Of a stretch of 64,000 bases of DNA, positions 12,171-22,800 are shown in pieces; the stretch's first letter is position 1; each line of letters opens with the position of its first letter. The notes beneath the pieces are model-generated. The model was given only the letters and a program-made list of their open reading frames with translations, was not told the DNA's origin and made no database searches. The position numbers and the translations under genes are program-made. The DNA is taken from contig JPHH03000023.1 in assembly GCA_000750105.3 (NCBI GenBank), forward strand, positions 1 to 64,000, read 5' to 3'. The DNA comes from Tolypocladium sp. Sup5 PDA-1. Lineage: Eukaryota; Ascomycota; Sordariomycetes; Hypocreales; Ophiocordycipitaceae.

Positions 12171-13720
12171 ATGGACCTGTCCGCGTGCGTCGACCGGCTG
12201 CGGAGCGGCGCGGCCCACGAGTTCCCGGCAGAGGCCAACTCGCTGGCGTTTGCGCAGCAGATGGACCTGCAGGACATACTGAGGCACCTTCGCGCCGAGT
12301 TTGTGCTGCCGAGCAAGGCGTCGCTCAAGAAGCGGGCCCTGGACGGCAAGCTGCCAGGTGAGTAGACCTTTCCTTGTGGTGTTCCAGTGAAGCTGACATC
12401 TTGGTAGAACAAAGCGCTGACGTGAATGGCGTCAACGGCGTCAATGGGGACAAGGCAGAGTCGATGAGCAACGGCGATGACGCCTCCTCGCAGCAGTGCC
12501 TCTACTTTGTCGGCAACTCGCTCGGCGCGCAGCCCAAGGCCGTGCGCGAGCACATCAACGCCCAGCTCGAGACGTGGGCGTCCATCGGCGTCAACGGCCA
12601 CTTCACCGAAATGGCCAACTCGCCCCTGACGCAGTGGCAGGACCTCGCCGAGGACTGCGCCAAGCGGTCCGCCGACATCGTGGGCTCCTCGCCGCACGAG
12701 ATCGTCATCATGAACACGCTGACCATCAACCTGCACCTGATGATGGCCAGCTTCTACAAGCCCACAGCCAAGCGCCACAAGATCATCCTCGAGTGGAAGC
12801 CCTTTCCCAGCGACCACTACGCCATCGAGAGCCAGATCGTGTGGCACGGGCTCGACCCGCAGAAGAGCATGGTCAAGATCGAGCCCGACGGCGACGCGCT
12901 CATCCCCACGGACAAGATCCTGCGCACCATCGACGAGCACGCCGACGAGACGGCGCTGCTGCTGCTGCCGGGCATCCAGTACTACTCGGGCCAGCTCTTC
13001 GACATGCCCCGGATCACCGCCTACGCCAAGGCCCGCGGCATCGTCGTCGGCTGGGACCTCGCCCACGCGGCCGGCAACGTCGAGCTCAAGCTGCACGACT
13101 GGGACGTCGACTTTGCCTGCTGGTGCACCTACAAGTACATCAACGCTGGGCCGGGCGCCATCGCGGGCGCGTTCGTGCACGAGAAGCACGGCAAGGTCGA
13201 GTGGGCGGAGGGATCCGACCGCCCGTCGTACCGCCCGCGCCTGATGGGCTGGTACGGCGGCGACAAGAGCGTGCGCTTCAACATGGACAACAAGTTCGTG
13301 CCCACGCCCGGCGCTGGCGGCTACCAGGCCTCGAACCCGAGCGCCATCGATCTCGCCAGCCTGTCGGGCGCGCTATCCGTCTTCAACAAGACGAGCATGC
13401 GCGACCTGCGCTCCAAGGCGCTGGTGCTGACGGCCTACGCCGAGCACCTCCTGAACCAGATGCTGGCCGAGACGAGCGGCGACAAGCAGCCCCTGTTCAC
13501 CATCATCACGCCCGCGGACCCGCTGCAGCGCGGCACCCAGCTGAGCGTGCTGCTGCGCCCGGGCCTGCTGGACAGGGTGTCTCAGGCGCTCGAGGACAAC
13601 GGCGTGCTGTGCGACAAGCGCAAGCCCGACGTGATCCGTGTGGCGCCCGTGCCGCTGTACACGCGCTTCGAGGATGTGTGGAAGTTCATGCAGGTGCTCA
13701 GGGGGGCGCTGGACCTGTAG
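12171..13720 (+). CDS. BNA5: Kynureninase
   Basis: A PLP enzyme that hydrolyses L-kynurenine or 3-hydroxykynurenine to anthranilate or 3-hydroxyanthranilate plus alanine. Exons 12171-12357 and 12408-13720 (50-nt intron) encode 499 aa. Family landmarks are FVGNSLGAQPKAVREH, the ETWASIGVNGHF loop, GWDLAHAAGN with PLP-contacting Asp (about 279) and His (about 282), and CTYKYINAGPG with the Schiff-base Lys (about 305). A short Asn/Gly/Val-rich low-complexity insert follows directly after the intron, before the catalytic domain. It pairs head to head with the IDO gene and acts downstream of it; the formamidase step between them is not encoded here. The ATG at 12171 is the first after the CT-rich leader. 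Confidence 0.96.
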
Positions 13721-15305
13721 AGGGGGATAATGATAGAGAAGGATGACTGAACGAGCAGAAGTGATGAGAGAAACGGCCGACCGACTTTCATATCTGGACG
13801 TGGTGGATGCACTGTCGCGACTCGCGAGACAACACAACGCGCGGCTCGGATGAACCGTACATAGCATGGCGCCTGAACTTATAATATACATTGATACAAC
13901 CGACGAAGAACGTTCCAGTCATTAATTCTGCAAATTATATACTAGCATACTGGCATCATCAACTTCGCCGCATGACTTCCCTCGCCGCCCATGTGTCACT
14001 CGCGCCACCAAAACCCCTGGCCATGAGAGTGCTTCCCAGATAAGTAAAGTAGGTTATCCCTGGATAATAACCTTGCCGTGCTAATTTGCACGGGTTAGGT
14101 ACTGGTGCTGCATGCTGGGATTGCGCAAAGAACGGTCATACATGTAAGCCTGTAAGTGCATCTTTGCTCGGTCCCAGGTTATGCACTGAGCTGCTGATCC
14201 GACTGCATCTCTAGGTCTCTGTTGGCTCTGTTGCTGCTGTACGTGCCTTTTGGCAGCTGACAGATCAGGGATATGAATGCTGATCCCGACGATGCCTGGC
14301 GCAACGCTGCGCAACGCGCTGCGCAACAGTGATGTGCCTGTGGTGCTGCACCTGCTGCCGCTGTAGCACCGCCTCCCGTTTGGCTTTCCATGGCTAAGCA
14401 GCTGAGATGGCCCACGAGGAGTGAATGGTCTTGGCGCTGGAGACAATTGCAGAGGCTGCTTGGCTCTAGATTGTGGGTGAGTTAAAGTTTGTCCGCTACA
14501 TTTTCGCTGCTGACTCAGTTTCAGACGGCTCAATAAGTCGACGGAGGATGAGGAAGAGGAAGAGGATGAAGGTCATTAACGGTCACTGTGGTCATGTAAA
14601 GAGTTTCTAGTATTCACTGGGTTTCTCATTGCTGCTCCGCTGCTGTTGTTGCACCAGCCGTCAACACCAAAATTCCATTAGATTGTGAGCTGGCGTACAG
14701 GGCTCAAAGCCTCAATGTACCTGCGGGGCTGGGTTTCTTCGTCCACACCTTGTGTTGTGCCTTTTTGAGTTTTGCAACAGTGGCACCTATAGGCTGCCGT
14801 ACCTACGAGCAGAACTCATACTGTAATGCACCTTCGCCAATTAAACACAAGTGCAGATTTCGTACCACCATCACCATAATCATCTAAGCCTGCACCGTCA
14901 ACGTGACACTGCATATGTGACTACGCAGTGTGGCGGAGTCGCTGCGTTGAGCCAACAGCTAACATAGCAGGCTGTGCCAGTCTCAGCCCAAGCCTTGGGC
15001 TTCATCCAGGCGTATCAGTTACCAAGTGGATTGGCGCCTGAAAAACACCTTAGACATGTCTGAGACTGAAAACGCTGCCGGCTGACATCGGCGAACCAAT
15101 CCCTAACCCAAACTAATAATAGTATTGCCAGACTGTTCAGCCCTGTGCAGCATCATGTGCAGATGCGAGTAAGCAGCCTGGTGGGCGTCTCTAATCTTGA
15201 CTGAGCCTCCTTAATACGCCGACGCAATAAATGAAGTTATAAAAATCAGAGTCGCCCCAACTCGTTGTTTTAGTTACTGCGAACCGTGTCCTCCAGTCAC
15301 CAAAT
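13721..15305. other. Intergenic region, 1.6 kb
   Basis: No convincing open frame, tRNA or tandem repeat. It probably contains the kynureninase 3' end (AT-rich around 13876-13940) and the promoter of the DUF3176 gene. A short A/T-rich stretch lies near 15220-15245. Confidence 0.4.
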
Positions 15306-17908
15306 ATGGCAGACCAGTACGATGAAGAGCCCCAAGCTCCACGCCCCAATGAAGGCCGTCGTGGACAACCTCCCATGCCGGCTTCAGAAAATGGCCCCCG
15401 GGCCTTCCCGGAAACCTCGATAGATGGCTTCCATCCTCTTCATGACAGGGAGTCGGAAGGGGCCCAATCCCAGTCTCCTGTCGGTGACGGACCCTTCAGT
15501 CCACTACCTCCCGTCACCTTTACTATCGCCGAACCGGAAGGCCAGGGCCTGTCTCTTCACCCCCCCGACCTCCAGGGTTCAGCCGAACTAGAGCCCTTCA
15601 TCGTGCCTTCAGAGAATCCAGACTTGGAGTTGGAGTCAGAGACTCGTGTTGAGGACATATCACCCTTTCCGAAGCCTATGACCGCCTCAATGGGCTCACT
15701 CGGAGTCGAACATGAAGACCATCTATTACCACAACCTTTCAGTTCGGAGGGGGTTGCCACGCAAACACATACTCCCCGGACAGTCAAGCCGCTTTGGAAG
15801 GTATGGGCGCTCGAGATGGCGTGCATCCTGCTCAGCTTCTCTGCATTCGTCTGTAGGTCACCATGGAATCTTCTAGCTGCGCTTATGACCTACAAGCACT
15901 AATACACTTGTTTCTCCATCTGCAGTAATCGTCGTCGTTCTCTCCAAACTCGACCAGCAGGGTCTGCCGGATTGGCCATTGAAGATCACATTGAACACGT
16001 TCCTCGCCTTTTTCACCACACTCACGAAGGCGGCTTTTATGTTGCCCGTCTCCATCGCCATCAGCCATTCACAGTGGCGCTGGTTCCTCCAGGAGAGGCC
16101 GCTCTACGACTTCCATATCCTCGACCAGGCGAGTAGGGGTTCCTGGGGTTCTCTGATTCTGTTGTGGCGAATCCGCTGCAGGCACTTTGTCGCCCTTGGA
16201 GCGCTTCTCATGGTCGTGAGCACCCTAACGTCTTCAGTCACGCAGCTGGCGATCAACTACCCCGTGCGAGACGTGGTGGCTTCAGGGGAGGCTTATACCT
16301 CGGCTATCCGGACCGTCAACTCACCGCGAGACCGGATGGATATCGGGACGCGCAAGGCTGTGTTAATGGCTACAGTAGCGGACGGTACCGGCTTTTTGAG
16401 GCCAATTTCTCCGCTTGGAGCGTCCTGCTCCACCGGCAATTGCACCTTCGACAGATACCAGTCATTGGGCGTCTGTACGAAGATGGCAAACATATCCTCG
16501 CAACTGCGCATCGAAGAGTTCGAGAATCGGGCCCCATTAGTAATTCCCTTGCTGGGTGACTCTAAGGGCACGTCCATAATTCCCGGGCAAAAAATATGGA
16601 AGGCATCCCTTCCTGGCGGTTACGACTTGGCGCACCAAACCACGTTAGCAGTGCTTTCGGATACGTTGAATGGACATGATAGCTTCGGGTTTCAAAACAA
16701 CGCAAGCCTGTTGCAGACGAGAATCGCGTCGTTCGTCCTGATCTACACTACTCCGGTAAATCACAACAATACATGGAAGCACCTGTCAGAGGGAACTGAC
16801 TTGAAAGAGATGCTGGCTGATATTCACGAGTTCCGGCATGAGGCTTTGGAAGTTCTATTCCACCTCTGTGTTCAGTCCTATGACACAAGTGTCCACAGGG
16901 GCGTGGAAAAGACTCGCTTGGTCAGCTCGCTAGCCAAGCCGGTCGAGCAAGAAGCCCGCTTCTTCCTGGACATGGACTGCAAATCTCTGGTGCAAGACAA
17001 AGGATTAGGGTGCAAGACTAACCCGTCCCGATGGAACGATACGATTCATCTCGAGAGTCCAGCCAAAGCCCCCATAGGGCTAAACTCATCACTTGGAGAA
17101 GATTTCAGCGCCAATTATCGCTCTCTGGAAATGATGGCGACCACGTTGAAAAGCGGCCTTGGAGGCTATGCGAGGGCCCGTTATCATCCTCGCTATTTTC
17201 CGAACCCAGAGGTCCTCAGCGGCGGAGAAGATTTTGTCCACACCCTCTTCCAAGATGTCCTCTTTGAGCTGGATAACATGGTCAACCACACCCGCCGCTA
17301 TACTTGCCTAACAAATCTTTACACGAACATTGCTGCCACTTTGTCATCAACGTAAGTCCAGACCATATTTCCAGATTCTCTTACCGCCAGGAGGGCGGCA
17401 ATAGGTTCCGAGCGCTGACGCTAACCCTCTGCTTCTAAACACCAGAATGCGAGTTGGCCAGCCCCAGAAATACACGCGAGGCGCCTACAACATCACCGGA
17501 CAGGCTTGGAAGGAAGAATCCTACGTTCACGTCACTTGGGGATGGATCTCGTTCCTCGCCATTGAGCTTGTGATCGCGACCGGCTTCCTAACCCTCACAA
17601 TCATTACTCAAAGCAGTATCCGCAGCAAGCGGGGATCAAACCAAGAGGACTGTCTCGTATTCCGGGACATCAAAGACTCGCCCTTGGCGACTCTCGTTGC
17701 CCTCAGCAAGGAGTGTTGCGTTGCGGCGGGTGGCGGGCTCCAGCCCATGGACGAGTTGACGAAGACTGCAAGGAGGCTCCGGGTGAGGCTTGAAGGAAAC
17801 AAGGTTGTTCCCCTTGAGGTCGTTGCCGAAACGCCGCCGCCTCGGGGCGGTCAGCACCAGGAGCCGAGAAGGCGTCTGCGAAAGGCATGGCAAGCGGGAA
17901 CTCCATAG
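15306..17908 (+). CDS. DUF3176 family membrane protein
   Basis: Three exons, 15306-15852, 15926-17351 and 17446-17908, give 811 aa. After an acidic, Pro/Ser-rich cytosolic N-terminus of about 160 residues come hydrophobic segments around the first junction (ILLSFSAFVLIVVVLSKL), then FLAFFTTLTKAAFMLPVSIA, then HFVALGALLMVVSTLTSS. The family hallmark RPLYDFHILDQASRGSWGSL lies between the second and third. A long, probably external domain with several N-glycosylation sequons and paired cysteines follows, closed by a last membrane segment (WISFLAIELVIATGFLTL). This layout is typical of DUF3176 proteins, widespread and of unknown function in filamentous ascomycetes. Splice sites join hydrophobic segments without frame loss, which supports the model. 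Confidence 0.88.
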
Positions 17909-18901
17909 CCTGGAATTTCACCGCGGCGTCATACTATTATAATTCATTCTCTAATACCTGTTGGATGCTTCATACACAAGTGCACCAAACAATTTCGAAA
18001 ACCCTGATGTGCCGCACCTGATTCACTAATCAAATCGTTTCTCTGACATTACCATTCCCAATTGAACCGAACTGGCCCCCTCACGACCGGACCCTGTAAA
18101 GAATAGTATCCCACACTACACGACCTATGGTATTGACTTGCGAGATGCAAGGGCCTAATGCCAATGCAATGTGTCACGAGGAACACGCTGCATAGCACAC
18201 AGTGGCCTGCTGGACGGCTGGGATCGAGGCGTCGACACCCGATTGCAGCTGGACGTGCCGTCGTCCTGGCTGTGGGTCAGGACTGGCATGCTGGTGCCGC
18301 CGACAAGCGCCCGCTGGGTGTTCAACGTCTATTTAGAGTGTGTTGTGTCTGGCAGAGTCGGATGGCATCTCAGCTCCTCTTCGTTTGTCGTCCTTAGCCT
18401 TCGTGCCGGACCACTAGTTTTGGTCATCACATAGATGTGATAGTGCCTAATTCTTACATGCAGTCCAACCAACCTATGGCGCGCTGCGTGCCCTACCGCC
18501 AAGAAGATGACTGCATAACAATACGCCCGGAGTATTAGGAGCCTTACTTCCTTCACCAATGACAAAGAGGTTATGACGCAGGTTTACTGTTTGCACACGA
18601 GGCAATCCAAAAGCATGGGCTCTAGCGGGGCCACGTTGTAGGGTCGTGGCAGAGGCTGCAGTGGCTCCATGCGACAGAGAGACACCTAGTCCCAGGATTC
18701 GAACAATTCCGGAGCCTCCTCGGGTTGTTGTTGACCGAGTAATTCCTCGCTGGTATATATACGGGCGCAAGATTTTCTTCCCATAGACCGGCTGTTTGCT
18801 TCCCACCCACACAACCCTTCAGGACTTGAGTCCTCCACAGACATCCTTGTTTGAGAGCTCTCAATAAAAGATACACTTAGCCCGACCGTCCTTCTTCCAC
18901 A
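17909..18901. other. Intergenic region with promoter of the small gene
   Basis: Apart from the TATA box at 18753-18762 I see no gene. A tRNA B-box-like string near 18690 on the minus strand lacks pairing stems and was rejected. Confidence 0.4.
18753..18762 (+). promoter_or_regulatory. TATA box of the 92-aa protein gene
   Basis: The sequence GTATATATAC lies about 140 bases upstream of the ATG at 18902, with a pyrimidine-rich stretch after it. This is a strong TATA match for a fungal promoter. Confidence 0.6.
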
Positions 18902-19180
18902 ATGACCTCCTACCCCTCAAACTCGAAAGAGCTCCAGCAGGCTGATCAGTGGTGCTCCAACAACGACCGCGAGAACGCGAGGATTGACCGAATCAACAAC
19001 ACTTTCGGCCAGCCACAGTGTCAATACGTTAAGTCGACGGACAACGGCCAGTACTACAAGGTCGTGGGTAACGGCTGGCAGATCGTGACGCCGGGCTCTG
19101 CTGAATACCAGACGGCTGCGGCTGAGTACGCACGCTACTCCCGCGACTACGGCCGGTATTCGAACGCTCGAACGGGGTGA
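18902..19180 (+). CDS. Small hydrophilic protein of unknown function, 92 aa
   Basis: A single-exon frame with an ATG in good context (cacaATGAC). The product is polar and rich in Asn, Gln, Tyr and Ser, with two cysteines (WCSNN near the start and PQCQYV in the middle). A central stretch GQYYKVVGNGWQIVTPGS looks like a small beta-hairpin unit. The C-terminus has repeated Tyr-Ser/Arg motifs (EYARYSRDYGRYS). There is no signal peptide or membrane segment. I do not recognise the family. The upstream TATA box and leader argue for a real, possibly condition-dependent gene; a chance frame is the alternative. Confidence 0.65.
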   Translation: MTSYPSNSKELQQADQWCSNNDRENARIDRINNTFGQPQCQYVKSTDNGQYYKVVGNGWQIVTPGSAEYQTAAAEYARYSRDYGRYSNARTG

Positions 19181-21144
19181 CTGAGTCTGATGGTGTCAGT
19201 TTCTGGTGGACACGTGCAAAGCACGGGTTGAATGAAGTTCACACAGTTGCAATTACTGTACACTCTGGTTCCCGGGGCATAATGAGTGCGTGAGAGCCCA
19301 AGGGTCAATATTTCATATTAAATCCAGTTCGTCTGCATGAACTTGCAAAGAAAGCGCCGTATTGGACTATGCTACATTCCTCTCTCCGCCAGGCGGCCTG
19401 GAGCACCTTAAGGCATATAGCTCCTGATTTCAGAAAAACTTCCAACCCAATCCATTCTTTCTGTCGTCACATCAAATCGTAGGCGTTCCTTCAACTAGGG
19501 CACATTCATTACTCTGAGCCTCAAGCCCAGTCTTCTCCTGGCTGCATACTGGTACGATCGGAGTTCGAGTGCAGCGGGTAAGTACGTTATTAACTATAAA
19601 GCTATTTCCTTATTAACCGAGTAAATGAAGCTAAAACTTTAGTTTAGGAGCTCGGGTCGTGTTTCTGGTTATAGTACGAACATAGCCACGTTACATCAGT
19701 GCCTGGATTGCGCTATAGAAGCACGTCGTCTACATGCTATTCTATTCTTTACGACCTTCATACTCGCTTTCTTCATCAAACATGCGGGATCCATTAAAGA
19801 GACGCAGCCTTTGCCGCGTAGAGCAGCTGCGCAGCTCCAGCTTTTGAACTGAGGTCGTAAAATGCTTCGGGTTGTGCGGCAGACCGACCGTAGACGCAAA
19901 CGGCAAAGATTTATTTACTGGTCGGCTACTTCTGCGACACGTTCGCTGAAGCGGGGGCTGTGGCAAATTTCCTCGGCGATTTTCAAAGCATCAGGAAGAT
20001 TTGGAGGCTTTAGTTATTATCCGGTGGCGGTACGGTTAAACACTCAGGAAAAGAGTTTGTGTTGCACCCTTTCTGAGTTCAAACGATGTCTCTTTCCATG
20101 ATTGCTTGCATTCCTACCACAGGTTAGTCTTTTGCAAGCATGAATGCCATTCAGCTATCAGCTACCGAGCCGCCATATTGCCGATTCATAGCGCGAAGAA
20201 CTTAGGTTCCGGCTTAGTAGGATACATGGATGCATGGACTGGTGGGAATCCTGCAGAGGACGGGTTTTGAAATGGGAGTCTAGGGCGGAGCACCGCGCTA
20301 CACCATCTCTTTTATTGCACAGGGACACTGCTGATTTACTGCAAAGTATCGTCACAAAATGAAACCATTAGTACGTCACAAGTCCAAGTCATTCTTTGAC
20401 ACTGGTGACTTCATTTTTTCGTGTGAAATACCTCCGAGTGAGCCAGCTCACATATTTGCATTTCGCTGAACATCAAAGATCACAATATTGAGGGGAAGCT
20501 GGAATTTTACAAGCGAAGTCCACGGACACGCCTACGTAGCTATTCTTAGCCTCATCGGTGGGCTCGAGCTTTTGCCAGCATCTTCAGAGCTGAGCCATTT
20601 TCAACCCTGTTTTCTTGAGATACTCACTGGAAAGTACTGTATGTCAAGCGTTAGAATCGCGCAGAAAGGTTAAATCCAGACCTTGGTGCCATATGGATCG
20701 AGGACTTCGGTCTAGCTATTCAGCCGGGCTGCTCTTGGCACCACACCATCTTGCATGTGGTTGTCTGCCTTGGCTGTTGAGTCTGGAACTCGAGCTGGAC
20801 TCGAGCTGGACTTGAGCTCAACTTAAGTTGAACGCGAGCTGAATGTAAGCCGAACGCAAGCCGAAATGTTAGTGCCGCATGGCGCTTCTTACATTCCGTA
20901 CGAAGTACATTAACCTGCTGAATGAGTTCCGAGAAGAACCGGTAGCATCTTCGTTCCTTGTATGTATACATATACCCATCTTCGACTTATTATCGCAGCT
21001 TTTTAGCGGATATTTTGAATGTAAACCTTGGTTATTATTCCATATCTATTTCACCCTGTGTAGGCCCGTTACCTGGCTCATCCACGTCCCTCGCAAAACC
21101 TCTACCTCGACAACTTACATAGATTCCTTCTAAAGGAACACAGC
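19181..21144. other. AT-rich region with repeat copy 1
   Basis: No gene is supported here. It contains the first copy of a dispersed repeat (19586-19814) and otherwise A/T-rich sequence with short, unrelated frames on both strands. Confidence 0.45.
19586..19814 (+). repeat. Dispersed repeat, copy 1
   Basis: This stretch aligns by eye with 23796-24054 in the same orientation. Shared blocks include CCGAGTAAATG, GAGCTCGGGTCGT, TTTCTGGTT, TGCCTGGATT/CGCCTGGATT, TTCTTCATCAA.CATGCG and ACGCAGCCTTTG. Many differences are C/T or G/A, consistent with repeat-induced point mutation or plain age. Copy 2 has a short internal duplication (CATAGTCGCT twice) that copy 1 lacks. No coding potential is visible, so it is probably a fragment of a larger element. 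Confidence 0.75.
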
Positions 21145-21969
21145 ATGTCTAATCCCAACGGCCCCGCAGACGCCTCAATCGGCGAAATGAAAGGTTGCAC
21201 CATCAAGCTCCTCCATAGCGATAAATGGGTTCCGGCAGCTGCGCTCGCCGCTAAGCGCAACCCGGCAAATGCGCCTATGCTGCAAATGCTACTGCAGCGA
21301 GGCGCTGAAGGAAGCGTTATTCCCCCGAGCCACCTCGCTTTACTGACGGCTAAGTACTGGGGAAGCGCTGGCATCCAGCTCACAGTGAGCTTCCTCGACA
21401 ATGCCGCTGCGGATCTCCGTGCTCGCATCGTGAGCCACATGAACGCCTGGGGTGCGTATGCAAATGTGAAGTTTGTTGAAACCGCCTCCGACGGTCAGGT
21501 CCGAATCGCACGAAAGGCAGGTGACGGCCACTGGTCCTATTTGGGAACGGACATCCTTTCTACTCCGAAAGATGAGCCGACGATGAATCTCGATTCGTTC
21601 ACCATGGACACGCGGGACTCTGAGTTCCATCGCGTGGTCCGGCATGAGACGGGTCATACATTGGGTTTCCCGCATGAACACACAACCAGCGGCATCGTAA
21701 GCCGTATCGACCGCGAAAAGGCCATCGCTTATTTCATGGCCACTCAGGGGTGGTCGAGGGACGAGGTGATCCAGCAGGTTCTTACGCCGCTAGACAATTC
21801 AGCCTTGATTGCAACAGCCGCGCCGGACCCGCTGTCAATCATGTGCTATGTGCTTCCCGCCTCGATCATGGAGGATCACATCGCCGTGCCGGGCGGTACC
21901 GATATTGACGCCACAGACGGCCAATTCGCGGGCTCTGTTTACCCGAAAGAGCTATTGCACCTTTCCTAG
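21145..21969 (+). CDS. Astacin-like (M12A-type) zinc metalloprotease, intronless
   Basis: One exon, 274 aa. The zinc site is HETGHTLGFPHEH at residues 167-179: His167, Glu168, His171 and the third ligand His177. An Arg-x-Asp-Arg-Glu stretch follows at about 187-191. A Met-turn SIMCY at 231-235 completes the metzincin signature in the astacin arrangement; Cys replaces the usual His before the Tyr. The N-terminal 60 residues look like a short pro-region; no signal peptide is seen, so it may be cytosolic, use another export route, or have a mis-set start. It sits in an AT-rich gap between two copies of a dispersed repeat. Lack of introns and similarity in style to bacterial M12A peptidases suggest horizontal acquisition, which is inference. 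Confidence 0.88.
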   Translation: MSNPNGPADASIGEMKGCTIKLLHSDKWVPAAALAAKRNPANAPMLQMLLQRGAEGSVIPPSHLALLTAKYWGSAGIQLTVSFLDNAAADLRARIVSHMNAWGAYANVKFVETASDGQVRIARKAGDGHWSYLGTDILSTPKDEPTMNLDSFTMDTRDSEFHRVVRHETGHTLGFPHEHTTSGIVSRIDREKAIAYFMATQGWSRDEVIQQVLTPLDNSALIATAAPDPLSIMCYVLPASIMEDHIAVPGGTDIDATDGQFAGSVYPKELLHLS

Positions 21970-22470
21970 CTCGCTCGCACTAAGAACGAGGAAATAGTAC
22001 ATTCGACAGGTGAATGAACTCGAAGCTCGCCTTAAGGCAATACCTCAACAAAGGCGCTCCGGAACCGGCAATTGAAGGAAGCAAGCGTGACTGGACGGTC
22101 TTTAGCTAAGGCTAAATTTTGGATGAGAAATAATGTTAGGCCATTAGCTAGGGTATTGCCAATCACAGTGGCAATAAAAATAGGGGTTGGGAGGTGGTAA
22201 TAGGGATAGGGGTATTCTACTGTCTATTTTATTGGGTTAATGGGACAGGCCCTGGAGTAGGAAAACAGAAAACTATAAAAAGTTATGAGGAAGACTAGGG
22301 ACTCTTACTATGTATAGATATATAAGGGGGCATCTGTGGCCGCTAGAACAGATAGACCCTTATCCTTATATAGTCTCAGCAATCGAGTTCTTAGTTTTCC
22401 TCCTATTTTTATAACTCGCCTTTATTACCTCTTCTCAGTCTTTATCTCTTTAAATTACTATATGGAAGAC
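21970..22470. other. AT-rich gap containing the foldback element
   Basis: A/T-rich sequence follows the metalloprotease stop; besides the inverted repeat at 22272-22416 nothing is recognisable. Confidence 0.4.
22272..22416. repeat. Imperfect inverted repeat (foldback/MITE-like)
   Basis: The arms at about 22272-22337 and 22348-22416 are imperfect reverse complements around a 10-base loop. The innermost stem is ATCTGT (22332-22337) with ACAGAT (22348-22353). The outer arms pair ACTATAAAAAG...AGGGACTC with GAGTTCTTAG...TTTTTATAACT. Mismatches are largely C/T or G/A. The size (about 145 bp) and AT-richness suit a decayed foldback element or a RIP-mutated inverted duplication. No flanking target-site duplication was identified. 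Confidence 0.6.
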
Positions 22471-22800
22471 TCATGACGTCCAGGAAAACACGTGCAAGGC
22501 GGAGGTGCAGCCGCTCTCGAGGACGACTTCATCGCCGTCGCCCTTGGCTTTCCCCTGCTTGCGGCTCACCGGCGTGGGGCCACTGGCAACGGTGATGTTG
22601 TACTTGGAGCTCTTGTGCGCGGACGGCAGCATGACGGGGCGGTCCTTCGAGGGCCCGTCGTACAGAGTGATGACGGTGCGGCCGAACATGCCCCAGCCGA
22701 AGCTCGCGGCGAAGAGTTTCTCGTCTGCGTGGCGGCCTAGCTAGAATTTGTTGAAGGTGGTGTAGAAGTTGAGCGGCGACGGGATCCTGCTGGTCGCAGC
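22471..22800 (-). pseudogene. Broken gene fragment (hypothetical protein) with in-frame stop
   Basis: On the minus strand the frame reads protein-like sequence (IPSPLNFYTTFNKF), then a TAG at 22743-22741, then continues in the same frame (ADEKLFAASFGWGMFGR, TVITLYDGP, HKSSKYNITV) to a TGA at 22473-22471. Composition and flow across the stop suggest one formerly continuous reading frame, related in style to small fungal beta-rich hypothetical proteins of unknown function. Its beginning cannot be fixed. It lies inside the repeat-bracketed segment and is GC-rich compared with its surroundings, so it looks like a gene scrap carried or stranded there. Confidence 0.5.

Noticed and set aside
12137..13189. 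350-aa minus-strand frame over kynureninase
   Set aside because: Antisense reading of a well-supported gene, with no recognisable domain.
12496..13746. 416-aa + frame overlapping kynureninase
   Set aside because: Arg/Ala/His-rich shifted-frame reading of the kynureninase exon.
18640..18730. tRNA-like B-box string on the minus strand
   Set aside because: No T-arm or acceptor stem can be paired around it.
22492..22740. 82-aa + strand frame
   Set aside because: Antisense to the minus-strand gene fragment, with an Ala/Gly-rich shadow composition.
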